Below the pieces are notes generated by a model. It had not been told where the DNA came from. It did not search any database and saw nothing but the letters and a program-made list of their open reading frames with translations. 64,000 nucleotides of DNA from Symsagittifera roscoffensis. Its lineage: Eukaryota > Xenacoelomorpha > Acoela > Convolutidae. The first letter of the stretch is position 1, and every line of letters starts with the position of its first letter. Position numbers and translations under genes: made by a program. The stretch covers positions 51,802,028-51,866,027 of the forward strand of contig NC_087062.1 in the NCBI RefSeq assembly GCF_963678635.1, read 5' to 3'. Below are positions 40,596-53,789 of the stretch, piece by piece.

Positions 40596-40772
40596 GTAAG
40601 AAAGGAAATAAAGCAAATGCTTAGGGATTGCCACATTGAAAGAACAATTTAGCAACAAATTCTGAAACGAGTCAGTCAGTTTTTTTATTAGGTTCCCTGC
40701 AGTTTTAGAATCTCTATCACTTAGTACCAATATTTATTAAATGATTGCTCATTGTTAAATAACTTGTTGCAG

Positions 40773-40857
40773 ATCTCCAGAATTCGAGAATATCGACACT
40801 TCAGAATGAGTTTGACGAAGAGTCACAGATTCTGAAGAGAGAATACGACACAGAAAG
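40773..40857 (+). CDS. DRC2: DRC2 (CCDC65) coding exon 3
   Basis: Acceptor TTGCAG, donor GTAACC, phase 1 in and phase 2 out. It reads LQNSRISTLQNEFDEESQ and LKREYDTER, corresponding to the section of human DRC2 just after the exon 2 match. The next intron is about 6.5 kb and contains an antisense retroelement. Confidence 0.9.
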
Positions 40858-41392
40858 GTAACCGTTTAGTTTTATTACGCTTGCGATTCGCGAGCGTTAT
40901 CAAATCGGAAAATAGACTTTTTTGGTTGACAACTAGTTTAACAAAATCAGTTGGCATGTCTGTTCTGATAGAATGCCCGACAAAATATATTTTTGAACAT
41001 GTCTGTATTTTAAGCGCTCGTTCCATTTGAGTTTTCATTGTTGAGTTTAAATCAACTCTTTTTCTTGTCCTTTTGCCTTTTATTTTTGGTTTTTTCCCTT
41101 TAATGTTTTTCGGCTTAAATGCTTCTGGCTGATGCATATTTGTTTAGTTGCTCGATTATTCGTCGTTTGAATCAACAAAATTTTTGAATTCCGTTGTGCT
41201 TGCGGAAGTGTAGGTGGTGGGTTAGGGGCGAAAATCCTTGTTTTTGGCTCTAAATTTCAAAAAAATCAATTAAGACAGTCAGAAAACAAAAGTAGCAAGG
41301 TACAAATTTACAAGCGAAAAAGTTGATAGGAGAGGAAAATTTAAATTAAGTGTATGTTGGAAAGAGGAAGAAGCCCCGTAGATGAAAAGAGA

Positions 41393-44311
41393 TCAATCAG
41401 TTTCTTGGAGAGATTCAAGTACGCAGCTAGCATTTCCGCGTTGTACGCAGATAGCGAGTCTTTGCCACAGGAAGACGGTTTCCCTTCGATCGTCAGTGAC
41501 AGAAGAAATGCGTCTACCGACGTCCTTGAAGAAAGTCGTGGAAACTTTCCCTATTCCACCCAAGGTTTCGATAACAACGGGCTGGAAGGTGAACTCTCGG
41601 GTCAGCTCCTCATATATTTTCATCTTTTTGGATTCCGCTTGGTTGGCAACAGTTGGCCCTTGGTTAGCACTGATGGCTTTGTAGGAATCTGCTAGTCGAT
41701 GCGTACATGTAAAATCCCAGGTGAGGGCTTTGCTTCTGCTCCACGGCAGCAGGGTTTTACCATCGGGGCGCTTTCCGTCGGATCTCAAAAGGCCGGTAAG
41801 TTCGAGTGTTGAGGGCATTTCGGCGTGTTTTAAGATGTTATTGGCCTGTCTGTGTCGCATGTGGCGACTTTTTATCTTTGAGCAGACAAGTGCGTGTGCA
41901 CCAAGGCGGTCGACTTCTGAGCCCCAAGGCAATCTCAAAGTGTCTACTTTCAAATCGGAGAGAGTGAGCAGCTGAAGGCACGGCGTTGAGCCAATTGCAC
42001 GAGCCAAATGAAGATGTCACACTAATCCGTGCCTTGATGAAGTCATTAGCGAGAAGACAAGCATGCATTTTTTCGTAGACTGGGGTGAGCATTAGTTTCT
42101 GTTTTCTTGAAAAATCGTTTTGTTCGATAGGAAGGCCAGTTTGGAGCTTCCAGGCTTCCATGGCTTGGTCGAATTGTTCGGAAATTGGACTTTTATTCAG
42201 GAGCTTTGAAGCAGTTTCTTAGGATATGATTGGTGATGATATAAAAGCGGCTGGGGCAATAATCGATGATAAGGGAACCCCAAGGCCGCCCATCGGGAAG
42301 GGATACTTGAGTGGCTCTCGTTTCATCGATTGTGACGTTACAAATGCATTCTAGGGCTTGGATAATCAGACCATAAAGTTCGTTGATAGGGGAGGCGTAG
42401 AAAGATGTTCTGAGATAAAACAGGAGTTTTGGGGTAGCGTTGCAGTTTTTCTTAAGAAAGACGGCGTCGTGGCTGTTCAGATACTTGGAATGGTCACAGA
42501 CGCGTTTTAGTTCTGCTCGTTTCTGCTAAAATATGCGTTTGGCTGCATCATTACCAAGAGGGGAACCCAGAAGTTCAAGATCATCAAGACGAGTTGTCGC
42601 TATACGAGAGCAGACAGCTCGGAACTCCTTTAGAATGATTTCTTGGCTTTGCTGGTCTTCTGTGAAGAGAATGAGTTCGCATTTCTTATCTTTCAGCTGT
42701 AAGCCCATTTCTTCACATTTGTGCTTTCAGGTCATCAAGTATATTTACCCAGCTGTCTAGTGCTGAGATGTCGTCTCTGTAACCTGCCTTAAAGCGGCCT
42801 TTCATCTGGCTCAGCGGCCCGTGTATGCATAGACAGAAGAGAAAAACTGCGAGAGTGTCGCCTTGTTGAAACCTTCAGCGCTGTCAATGATGGTTTCTCC
42901 GTAGTTGAGGAGTTGTTGTTTCATAGCAAGTTTTGAAAAATGGTAGCAATTCGGGGCATTTCTCGGCAATACATTTGGCGGCATAGTCGCGTCTGATTGA
43001 ATTGAAATCATTAGCGAAATCCTTCTTTAGGGACACATCATCGTTAGTTGGGTTCTCCAATAGAGCGCGTACCGCGTGGACTGCTGCTTCTGCGCCGCTT
43101 TCCACGGCGAAGCCCAGGTTGAGAGGCGAGATACTGTCTTTGAAGGCTTGAGTGAGTTTCGTTGAGGTTGTTTTCCCGACGAGGCGGCGGGTAGTTTCGC
43201 CCACTGCAATTGGTCGGATTCCGCCGTCTTTCTTAACAAAAGCTGAAAGGTTTGCTCCTGCGAGAAGGGGGATTATTTCGGTGGGCGTTTCTCCGCGGAG
43301 AATGTCATTGCAGACATCTGTCAGGGCAGTGATTAGCTTGTTTGATTGGTCTCCAAGAACTTTTCCTATGCAGTCTTTCAAGTGCTGCGGGCGCAGGCCA
43401 GATAGGCCACCTGCCGATCCGTTAGGAAAACTCAAAACTGCAGTTTTCACTTCGCTGGTAAGTCTGAGAGGGTGGGTGTCCTGGGGAGAGATGGGAAAGG
43501 CTCTCCTATCACTGGGGCAGACTGGGTGTTTTTCTTTCAATTTTTCTATTGTGGTCTTTTTCATGCGGGGCTAGGCTTTCGTCAGTCGCAAGGGAGCGTA
43601 CTGCGCCTTTATGTTTCCCTCATCGAGTTTACTCGACACAAGTGCTGCAAGCTTTTCCAGATCGGTTTTCTGTTTTGCCGGCGACTTTCTTGTGCGTGTC
43701 AGGCTGGATAAATTCGGTGACTTTGTTCGCTTTTCTGAAGGTTTCAATTTTCCGCTTTACAGCGGTTGCCAGCGAGACTATTGCGGTCTTTCTTGTCAGC
43801 GATGTTCAGACAATCTCTAGGGGCTGCGAAAAACTTCAGCCAAGCTGTGATATCGGAGCAGTTTCTGTGTATGTTGAACAAGAGATCAGTGAGCAGAAGG
43901 GAATATTGTTGGCGGGCGCCTCTGGGGCTAAACTTCTGGGTCTTCTTGGAGCCGAAAATAATCCATGAGTGTTTTGGCATCTGCGTTATCGGCAGCGTCC
44001 TTGGACCTCTGGTCTCCTGTATCATTTAATGATAGATCATCTATCATTTGCGTGAGACCAGAACTTTCGTCGTCTTTGTAGTGTCAAGGTTGCAGGGTGC
44101 CATGCCACTTCTTGCTTATGCCAGTTCTAGTACGCCATATTGCAGTCCAGTCAGTGATAGAAACGTGCTTGACGTTGACCCATGATGTGGTGCCGTCTTG
44201 CCATTTCACAACAACTTGTTTGCCATTCGTGTCAGTTTTGGTACAGGCGTCTTCTGGAATGGACGTGCCCCTGGATGATCGGGTTGACATCGCTCGTCTA
44301 CTGGATGTCAC
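41393..44311 (-). mobile_element. Degraded RLE-type non-LTR retroelement in DRC2 intron 3
   Basis: Minus strand. 42884-43564 has a reverse transcriptase N-half (GSAGGLSGLRPQHLKD, KKDGGIRPIAVGETTRRLVG, LGFAVESGAEAAVHAVRALL and a catalytic-Asp region KKDFANDFNSIRRD). 42526-42708 has the thumb (KKCELILF, LELLGSPLG). 41393-42007 has the C-terminus with VDRLGAHALVC followed by KRPDG and ALTWDFTC, the P-D...D-x-T layout of a restriction-like endonuclease. Upstream (43744-44311) are decayed N-terminal pieces, one with VVVKWQDGTTSW. The catalytic YADD region between 42708 and 42884 is disrupted. It is a fossil insertion, antisense to the host gene. Confidence 0.75.
44028..44048. repeat. 10-bp palindrome inside the intronic retroelement
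   Basis: AATGATAGAT and its exact complement flank a single C, and further outside GGTCTC and GAGACC also pair. It may be chance or part of the element's own structure. Confidence 0.5.
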
Positions 44312-45782
44312 AGGGCTGGGGAGTGGGAGCTTGGACGGACGTCGCGTGGCTCTGATAATGCGTCCTCGGCGGCGTGCTGTGTCACTGCTGGTCGATATCT
44401 GGTCGTCAGATCAAACAGAAGGAGGCTTGGCTCTAAATGTTTTATAGCTCAATTTTGATATTTTTTGGCTCTACAGTCGTCTACCTAGCTGTTTTGTCTG
44501 TTCAGTATCCGCTGAATGAATTTTAATGTCTACGATCGCGATAAAAAGCGCGATTGAAATTGGGTGCTCGTATTGTTTCCCGTAAAAAATGTGGTTACCC
44601 TCAATTTCTTGGGTAATAAGGTAAAGCCTGTTTTCAAAAAGTTACTCAATTTGTTTCGGGTTCGAGGCTTTCGTCCCAGTTTGTGTCGGTTCACTTACCG
44701 TGTTTTTAAAGGCCATTTTGTTCCAGGCTCGTGTGTTTTGTTATAATTTAAACAGTAGTTTTTTTGCTACAATGAAAGTTCAGTAATTTGTAAATTTACC
44801 AAGTGTTTCTGGGTTTTTGTTTCATTTTTAAATGTTTGAACAGTTTCAGTTTATGGTGTATCGGTTCAGTCAAACTACATTGCATAATTTCGAGGGCAAA
44901 TATTTGTGCATGCGATTATGTGTTTCCGGTTCGATAGATCGTAAAATTTTTTAAAACTTTATAAAGTTTTTTATGTCAACGTTTTTGTTTCCGCTCAAAC
45001 AGGTTTTAGACCCAAAATTTGTCGCTCGGTTATTGATTGCCAATTCTTTTCAAGTCTGTTTATGAACTTCCCTCTACACAACACTTTTTTTAGCTGTTAT
45101 TTTTTAAAAAAATTTTTAAGTTATTTTTTTGAAATAACTTTTCCAAGATTTTTTTTCAAGTATTTTTTTTTGTCTCAGATTTTTTTGCATAGCAAGTGTT
45201 AAGCTACACTTCGCAACTGTGTCAATTTTTATTCAACTCTGACAATTGTGTTGTTCAGTATCTTTCCTCAAATTCAACCGCCCTTCAGCAAATGTGAAAA
45301 AAAATACATGTATTTTTTTTTTCTAATCTGTGGCTTTTGTCCTATTTTATTTTTTTTCCAGTTAAAATTGAATTTTCATAAAAGAATCATATTTTTTTTG
45401 TATCAACGATTGTCTGCTCTTGCTAACTTATGTTCCGTTTTTGAGTGAATTTTGTCAGCATAACAACATCTGCGGAGACAACACAACATCTGTTCTAAGC
45501 ACAAATTGAATCGGAAATGAATCGATTCTGGTGTACTATAAGCTTTTTGCTTTACTACCCAGTAGGAATTTCGATCGTGCCTACCCGAAGTTGAATTTTT
45601 TGGCATAGATAGTGATATACGCTGTGTAATGAAATTTCGGTAATGTCATGCCCGATTGTGTCCAGTGATAGTATCTCTTCTTGCTTCTTTATAGTCGAGA
45701 TTGAAACAAAAATATTGAAAGGTATCAATGATGTCGTTGTTTTTTTAAGTTAACCAGCCAGTGGCCTAAACCGAAGGTTAAT

Positions 45783-45890
45783 TATTTAATTTAAAGTAAG
45801 TTATGGTTATCTTGCAAGGGCTCCCCTTGTAAATTGCATGGCACGTGCGATTTGAACCCGCACCATCACTACCGATTCGCCATAACGCCA
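45783..45890 (-). repeat. tRNA-derived SINE-like relic
   Basis: The minus strand has TGGCGAATCGGTAGTG, like an A box, and GGTGCGGGTTCAAATCGC, a good B box, ~25 bp apart. It then runs into a tail with AAGGGGAGCCCTTGCAAG. The spacing is too short for an intact tRNA, so this is a tRNA-derived short element or pseudogene. Confidence 0.5.
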
Positions 45891-47114
45891 ATTTTTCTTA
45901 TTCGTGAGTGTTGATTGATCTCTTTCCACAATTTCGCAGATCAATGAGTGTCTTTTTTCATCAAGACGAATAATGATTATGATCGATAGTCAGGATTTTT
46001 TGAATTGTTTTCTCCGCAACTCAATGGAAATGTTTTTTGAGTGTATAAGAACAAAGTGATTTTAATTTACTTAGGTCGTGAAGAATTCTTTTTCGTGAAA
46101 GTCTTAAAGTTTTGTTTAAATTTGATTTTTTAAACAGTTTGAATTAATATTCATTTTTTGATTGGAAGACACTTTACGCTCTCCATTACAAAAGACTAAA
46201 AACGTGATTTAGGTTTAGCTTTAAAAATTGACTTCAATTTGAAAATTCACAAAAGATAAGTATTGACAGTTTTTTTTAGTTTTGTTACTTTTTCGAAAAA
46301 GTGTCACTTTGTTGCTGTTTCGAAGTTTGGTTCCCGCAATCCGCAGATGAGAATCGATCAAGTTGGCAATTATTTTATTGATCTAGTTTTTCGGAACTTA
46401 TGGCAAAAAAAACTTCTAAATAATTGATTTTTGGGAAAACTTTTTGGCTCATTTCTTTCATTTTTTCCTCAAGGTAATTTGAAATATCCGAGTAATTTGT
46501 TTATGAACATTTTCTTTCACATTTTGCATTCTTTTTTTCCTAATTTTTTAAAAGACGTTTATGTTAACAAAAACTTATTTGCATGTTATTGGAAGGAAGT
46601 CGACCTTTACGAGTGATGTAATTTTTTCTCGGATTCAATAGCAATTTTTTAACTTTCTTTTTGCTACGTGCGAGTATTGCTACGTGCTATGTAATTTTTT
46701 GGCGATGTATTCTTGGGTAGAAAGACAAGTTTTAACTTTCTTTTGCTATGTGTATATATATTTCATGAAATTATTCGCCGGAACTAATCTAAATAGTTTT
46801 CTTGAAGTGATTGATTTATACGTTGCTCAAAAAGAACCATAAGTAAGCGAGCGTAGTGTTATATTACGAATCTGCATTTTTCCTCGCCATATTGTAAATA
46901 AAAGTGCCCATTTTTGATGCACAGCATTGGCGATTTAATGGAATCTGTTTTCTGCTTTTTGGTGGCTACTATTTGACTATTGTCCAGCGACAAACGACAT
47001 GAGAATTCTAAACTTGAGATCGGTAACTTGATTCCCAACTATAGCAAAAAGCTTAAACTTATCAATCTTATTTTAACCTTTTCAATGCTTTACTGGTGGC
47101 TTGTGTTGGTCTAT

Positions 47115-47195
47115 TATTGAGCCACCGTGGCTTAGATGCGAGAACCTGAGTCTCCTAATCTGCCTCGCAAAATATTATTTTTCAAGGCCCTTGTA
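47115..47195 (+). repeat. Weak tRNA-like / SINE relic
   Basis: GTGGCTTAGATGCGAGAAC resembles an A box, and CAAGGCCCTTGTAAG downstream resembles the tail of the relic at 45783-45890. No B box is seen. Confidence 0.25.
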
Positions 47196-47404
47196 AGCAT
47201 TTTTTTAAATTTCATTTTAAAACCTTTTTTGAGCTATTTTAACTGGTTTTTGGTTTGTGCATCTTCGCCTCTGTGTTTAATTCTTGAAATGTGTTCATAT
47301 CAGAGAGTTTAGATCTGATACTTTTGTTTTGCAACCATTAGGTTAAACATAGTCGCATCTAAATGTTGAGGTATATATGCAAACAGCAGGCTTTTGGTGT
47401 TTAG

Positions 47405-47543
47405 GGACAAGATAATGGAGCAGTCGCAGAAAGAGTTGGATGACCTGCAGGATATCGTGTTCTCTTTAGACAAGAGCTTCCAGGAGAAAGAGGCGGAAGC
47501 ACTGAGCGAGTTCCAGAGCATTCGAGACGAAATCAAGACCAAG
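47405..47543 (+). CDS. DRC2: DRC2 (CCDC65) coding exon 4
   Basis: Acceptor GTTTAG; phase 2 in, phase 0 out if the donor is GTCACA after ACCAAG. It reads DKIMEQSQKELDDLQDIVFS and EALSEFQSIRDEIKTK, matching the DRC2 section that ends before the conserved NLEEKH motif. Later DRC2 exons (about 300 further residues in the family) were not found up to 64000. The donor is weak. If the intron is not removed, the frame continues 16 codons to a TGA at 47594. Confidence 0.85.
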
Positions 47544-50500
47544 GTCACACTCCGCTGTTATCTACATTTAGCGAATTTGTGGAAATCTTTTTGATAGGAC
47601 TCGCACCCGAGTAGAATAGGATGGGTATCCATATTTTCAGGCTGAAGTTTTGACCTATTTTGCTCAAGTCTAAATGAAAATTTTGTTATAATGTTCTTCT
47701 TACAATACACTTGTCATTTTTTAACTGACGTCTATCACTTGGTTGATTTATTTGGAGAGGAGCTCTTTTGATGACAGGATGTTAGGATATTTGATTCGGG
47801 CCCGAGCTCACTTGTACCTCCACCCACCTGTTGGTTTCGGTTTTATCATGTCCCTGATATCTGCATACATGTATCTCTTGCTAATATGAGAAATCCAAGT
47901 TCAAAATAACGCTCATTATTAAGACTATGTTCAAGAACTTAATTGTGTATAAACTTCGTGTTTTTGCTTGATCTTGGTGCAGTTAAGGCTGCAGATTGAT
48001 TCTTTCGGACGCTTTTTAGGCGCACCTGTGAGGCTGCTTTATAAATTACCGTCCCTAAGTACACAAATTTGAGGTCTAAATGAATCCGACCTGGTTTGTT
48101 TTGGCATTCTGTCCAAAACAGGCCACCGAAAGAATTTAACTGGAAATAAACAATACTACAATTGCCGTTCCAAGCCATCTGCCCAATGCCAAATTGATTT
48201 TATTGGGACTGCTTCAAAATGTCTGCCCTTCGGTTAAGATGTTTTTGTTCAAAGGCTAAATTGCCTTGTGCTTACCACTTGAATCTGTTTGTGTTAGGGC
48301 CCGCGAACATAATATAGAGGAGCTAATTTGGCTTCTAAGCTTTAATGTGAACCCTGAAATTGAAGTTGATTTATACCCGAAAGGCAAGGCACACTTGCGG
48401 TATTTCAGGTTGTTTTTCCTACGATTATCCGACCAACCAAATAACTATCTCAGATCATTCGCTTTTGAACCAATTCCCACTGCATATTAGCAAGTATAAG
48501 CAACACAGCGAAGTATCGATTACTGTAAGGATTGGCATGAAATCTGAGAAAATTGTGTGGAGCTTGATTGAGTGGAATATCTTTGGCGACCCTTTTTGAA
48601 AAAGGGTCTTTTGCGTTATCCGGCCCTAAACTACCAAACTATTGTATGAGCTTCTGTTGTTATTGAAAATCTAGATTTCAATTTGCAGAAAATAATTTTA
48701 ACCAATGAAAATCGAGCATTATGATTTAATTTTGAGATCATCAAAAAAAATCAAATGTGGACCGTATAACAGAAAAGTTCCTGAAAAAAAAATACCATGA
48801 AAAATCGAATTTATTTACCCAAATTTCAAAAACTACCATATGCTAAAAAAAAAACGCGGTGCGAATTTCGGCTCAAGTAAAAGATTTGACGTCCTCCCAT
48901 TGTTGTACATACCAACACAATTTTGTCCTTAAAAATGTTTGTACTGCGTTGCCCTTGTTTTTATTTTACTGGCCCTACTTTGGTTGCACATGTTAATTAT
49001 GGAAGATGAATGGATGATGTTGAAAAATAGGGAATTTTTGAATAATTTGGGGATCTCATTAAGTAGTCTCCTTCCCCTTCGCAATTTGTTGGTTAAGCGA
49101 GCATGTCAAAACGGAGGTCTGGTATTGGCCAGTGTGGTCTGCTGACTGTATTATTTGAGTTGAGCATAAATGTACGCATAATTCAGCTAGGTCTTTCATT
49201 TATTGCTGAACAAACCAGAGCAACTTTTGTGGCTCGCCTCTGTCGTCTACTGTTGTGGAGCCAAAGGCAAAGCGAGGAAGGGAATCAATCCAAGCAGCGT
49301 CAACAGTGAATCTTTCTTGCGATGTACCAGTTGTGACTCCATTTAATACTTTGCTCTATGCTATTATTGTTATTAATTCTCTTTTTTGCTTTGTTCTTGC
49401 GTTGCTCGCGATTTTCCATTTAACTTTTGGTTCCTCATTATTTAGAAAAGTTTTGGAAAAAAGAAGACATTGTTTGTTATTTTTTAATAGAGGAAGCCAA
49501 TCAGATTATGTTAAAGCTAGGAACAACAACAACAGTGGCTTTGGTTAGGTGTTATTTATATTAGCTTTGATGCACTTATTTAATGCCTACGGCGACACTG
49601 AAGCTGACCGGCGAACAGTTATTGTTGCTTCATCTGTCTTCCTCCTTATCACTCACCCCGCTCCCCCTGGCCCACACACCGACTACTCTTTCCTAGCCGC
49701 CGCTCATTTCTAATAGCTCCACTCCCCTACCCCTCACCCTAACTTTATTGCGTCAATTTCGCCACACAATTTGATAAATTTTCTTGTCCTAACAAAATAC
49801 AAAATATCGGCCTCATCCAGCTAGTGACAAATACCCAACAACTGACCACATTATCTAGAATCTGAGACACTTGAAACAAAGGTAAATGCTATCTTATCTA
49901 GACGACGCCGGAAAACTTATTGGAGCTACGAGTTCGTTACTATCTTCATTGTCGTTATTTTGCGTTTCTTGAGTATGATTCCAAATAAGATTCACTTTTA
50001 TTGAAAAAGAGATTACTGAACAATCAACTTGAATGGTAAAAACAAAGCTCCAAACTTGGACGTAATATAAAAAGCACAGCTTATTGCTAGATTGAATGAT
50101 TTTTCCCTCACTAAAATTAGACAATAGAACTTGGAAGAAGTGCTTGATTGATGTGGATGGTGAGTGAGCGAGGCGTTTGCCTCTTTTTCGGTTTGTATTG
50201 AATTGAAGTCTATTTGTAGGGCGACAAATAAAGGGACTTCTTAGCAAGCAGGAGATAATCTCCGACCTACCCCCTAATCTGACAGGCCAACAAAGCAGTC
50301 CTCCTCTCTTCACCGCTATTAATCCCCAATCAAGCTTTTTCTCATTATTGTGAGCCACTAAAACGGAAGCGATCTTTTTCACAATCAGCTGTAGTAGTGT
50401 AAAATCAGGGAAGCAAACCACCCAAACTATCGCGCTTCATTCAGTTCTCTAATTAAACTTGTGAAAAGTGATTATTTTCAGCCCTAAAACTCTGCTGAAA

Positions 50501-51004
50501 ATTGTGCCTCATATTAAATTTTGATTGAGCAAACAGGAAATTTTTTTAGCCACCTTTTTTTCTAGGTGCTCGATTGAGATCAAATTTACCTTTAGTTGTT
50601 TTTGAATAAACACGGAGCTTTGCTTTTAAAACTTTATTGGCTGAGGGAATCAAACTTCTGATATATTTGCCCAAGTTTAACACTAAAAAATCCCAGATTA
50701 TTATTTTCCCACAAACAAGAAAGCAATGTAATTGCAAAAGTTTTGATGAGTATCTGGCGGACTAAGATGATTTTCATTTACAAAGTGCTTCTTATCTCAA
50801 AACAGTTATCAGGCTTTTCATAGACCAAGCATAGTGAAAAACTAATTTAATCCGTCTGTAATTTGTTTGTTTCTGTCGTATTTCACATTAAACGTATCAT
50901 TTGGCTAAATCAGCGAGCTGTTTTCTAATTCTTCGAGCATTTTAACGTTATTTATACGATTCACAATCCTTGGTCACTGACGATCGCTGATCAGAATATC
51001 CGAG
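47544..51004. other. No supported gene between DRC2 exon 4 and receptor exon 1
   Basis: AT-rich DNA with a pyrimidine-rich, GC-richer patch at about 49590-49750. Open frames at 48266-48490, 49255-49548 and 49894-50421 (minus) have no recognisable domain and no homologue I can name. I looked for the missing DRC2 exons here and did not find them. Confidence 0.5.
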
Positions 51005-51286
51005 ATGAGGCTTTCAAGCGGTCCTGTTACTAGTGATCGTACAGTAGCGATAACCATATTTCTGGTTGGGCTGGTTTATTTGTGCACGCCCGTGGAATCA
51101 TCAGAAAAGAGCAGCAACTTAGCCCGACTGGAAAAGAGGGCGGAGGTGCAGGGCAATGCGAACAGACTGATCGACTATTTGTTCAACAACTACACCACAC
51201 TCATCCGCCCCAGAATCAACCAGAGCGACAATGTCAGAGTGCAGTTCGACATCGCCATGAAGCAGGTCATCGACGTCGACGTTAAA
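51005..51286 (+). CDS. Cys-loop receptor subunit, coding exon 1
   Basis: 94 codons from ATG to an AAA/GTAAGT donor, phase 0. Residues ~13-31 (VAITIFLVGLVYLCTPV) are a signal peptide. Then comes a linker, the first helix (NANRLIDYLFNNYTTLIRP) and the first strand QFDIAMKQVIDVDVK, the usual start of the extracellular domain of nicotinic-type pentameric ligand-gated channels. Possible N-glycosylation sites are NYT and NQS. Joining to 57399 gives the correct length around DVDVK/TQQMT without gap, so no exon is missing between them. The receptor would sit in the plasma membrane of nerve, muscle or sensory cells. Confidence 0.85.
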
Positions 51287-53789
51287 GTAAGTCGTATTGT
51301 TTTCAAACTGCTACCGATTATGTGTTACTCCATGTAATTATTTATGTTAGTTCATTGTTACTATCACTCACCTGAAAAGAGCCTGCTACGGCCATGAGTC
51401 TTTGAAAGTAGTTAAGACTCTTTCATAGGTATTGGCGATTTTTTGTTCGTTTTTTTTTCCAGGAAAATCTTGAAATTTGTTCTCGCTCAAATTTGATTTT
51501 TCGCGGCTTTTTTGTAAGTGCAGTTCATTTCTTTTGTTAAAAGGAAAACAAACTCTATTACAGCTGTGCATTATCGCATTGAATCTCAGAAAGTTGTGAT
51601 TCGCTTCGCAAAATCACAACGTACAGGTTTTCCCGGTGTCGAGAAAAAATTGCCAACAATTGAAGCTTCTCAGATTTTTTCATTAAGTGACATTTCATTT
51701 AGTGAAGATTAAAATTTTTTATGATTTTTTCCAGTAATTCTTAAAATTTGATTCCCCGTTTAGTTCAATAAACAAAATTTCAATTGGCGCAAAAAAGACC
51801 CCTGAGGGATGGAAGGATCTTGGCCTAGACTGTGTTTTTTTCACATATCTCGCCGTGCGTAATCTTCATCTAAATAAAGTTTTCGCACAATTAAGCAAAG
51901 ATAGCGCCATGCTGAAGCTTTTACTTCAGTTTTGGCTGTTTCTTAACTATTGATAAACATTTATGATCAGGTGGTACTGAGTAAGTTATTGCAGATGATT
52001 GTTGGACCTGCGAAAATTACTGTCGGACCAGCGATAAGCAAGGGTATTTAAAAAATTGCCAATCATTTTTTCCCCGAAATTCAAAGAGTTTTAAGGGTAT
52101 CTAGTTTTTTTCCTTGAAATTCGTAAGTTGAGATTTGTAAGACTCTTATTTAGGTCTTGGTGATTTATTTACCTATTGATCCAGTTTTCTCAAGTTGGGT
52201 TAATGTTATCAAAAAGCGCCAATCATAAATCGTTTTAGAAATTCAAAGAGCTTAAAGTGCATCTATTTCCTTGAAATTCGAAAGTTCTGAAAGATTTTTT
52301 TTTCGTTAACTTGTAATTTTTTTCCGTGTCCCTTCATTACTCGTTTCCAACAGTCAATCGGCTATGTTTAAAATACAACTCCATGTTTTTTTATGTTTCC
52401 ATGCGTGCATTACTTTCGCAGCTAGTGTATTAGTATGAACAAATGAAAATGTTCATTGAAATTGGAAAGTGTTCACTTATTTGGTGGCACTTCTGCTATA
52501 ATCACGCTCTAGCATTGGAAATTTCATAGCGTTTGTTCTCTGCTTTTAGAGCTGATTTTGTCGTGTCCCCGCAGTGTTTGCGAAGCGAAGCGTTGACTCT
52601 GTGTAAAATCTAATAAACGAATTCTTTTATTTAGATCCCTTGTTTTTAGTCGCTCCTTTTTTCTGTTTTTGATTTCTGATGGCTATTTCAAAATTATTTA
52701 TTAGTTGAAAAGCAAATTGAGCTGTCCAAAAAAATCACGGCGGATTTAGTTTTTGACTCATTTTTTTCAATTTGGGTCAGTTTTGTAAAAAAAAATGGCA
52801 ATCATAAGATATTATTGAAATTCAAAGTTTAAGCATGAAGCTCGCAGCTTTAATCATCAGTTTTTTTTGGCTCTCTTCACTTTTTATAGATGGCTTCATC
52901 TTTTTTTGAATTCATCAACTCTTTTACAGTTGTTTGCTGAGGAAATATCTGAAGAGCATATGAATTAGGCTCCTCATCTGTAGTCAAATAGAATGTCTTA
53001 TAGACAGGGTTATAAATCTAGCCTAAATCTGATTATTTGGAGGTTTTGTTTTGGTTCAGTTTCGATGTCTAAAATTTGTGGCCTGTTAAAAGTTTCACTA
53101 CAAACGAAGGGTAAACAACTTTTTTGATGAAAAGTTTGTAAGTTGGAAGCTCGAGGTCAATGATAATTGCGCAGTAAGTGTAATAATTTGCAATATCCAG
53201 ATGTTTGCGTATCGTTTTTAATCAATTGGCTTATATCTTTTGGCCTAGTACTGACTACCTTAGATTTAAGTTAAATTTTTTAAACACATGTTTGAAAATG
53301 GATATAACACGGGATATGAATTATAATTTACGACTTTTTTCTGGTTTTGACATATTGTCCTTTAAGTGTCAGTCAGGGTTTTTGCAAGTGTATTAGTGCG
53401 AACCTTTTTTTCCAACCTAAGTCGCAAATTCTGGTGCTACTTTTGGTGCACTTTTACAGATTTTCCATAGAATGTGCTTTGACATTCGAATAGTAATAAG
53501 TTAACATAGTTGATGCATTTTTGATTCACCAAACGAACCGAAAAAAAAACGATTTGTTTCAAACAATTTATCTCGCAATTTTTTGAAATGCATAATTTAT
53601 ACACAATGTGGCTTTATGCATTGCGATTTGTTACATTTAAAGTTAGTATAGATGCCTTCAGTTTGTTATATTCTAAATTAATACTTGCAAAATTGAGTCT
53701 ATTTGTGTTTGGTGCCACTTTTGCTGACTCGCATTGCAATTTAATACTATAGGTAGCGGTTTTCTTCGTGACCAGTGTTTGTCGGTTGT

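Larger units (their letters stand above)
44312..47404 (+). other. DRC2: DRC2 intron 3, remaining part
   Basis: AT-rich intron DNA. Apart from two tRNA-like relics (45783-45890 and 47115-47170) I see nothing I can support. The few open frames are short, AT-driven and without known motifs. Confidence 0.6.

Noticed and set aside
48266..48599. Possible missing DRC2 exon after an AG at ~48298
   Set aside because: The encoded peptide does not match the expected NLEEKH/LRLHLE section of DRC2 and has early stops.
49590..49750. CpG-island-like promoter of an unseen gene
   Set aside because: The patch is pyrimidine-rich rather than CpG-rich, and no coding exon follows it before 51005.
49894..50421. 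175-codon open frame on the minus strand
   Set aside because: AT-driven composition, no recognisable domain, no splice or start context that stands out, in the upstream region of the receptor gene. Probably chance.
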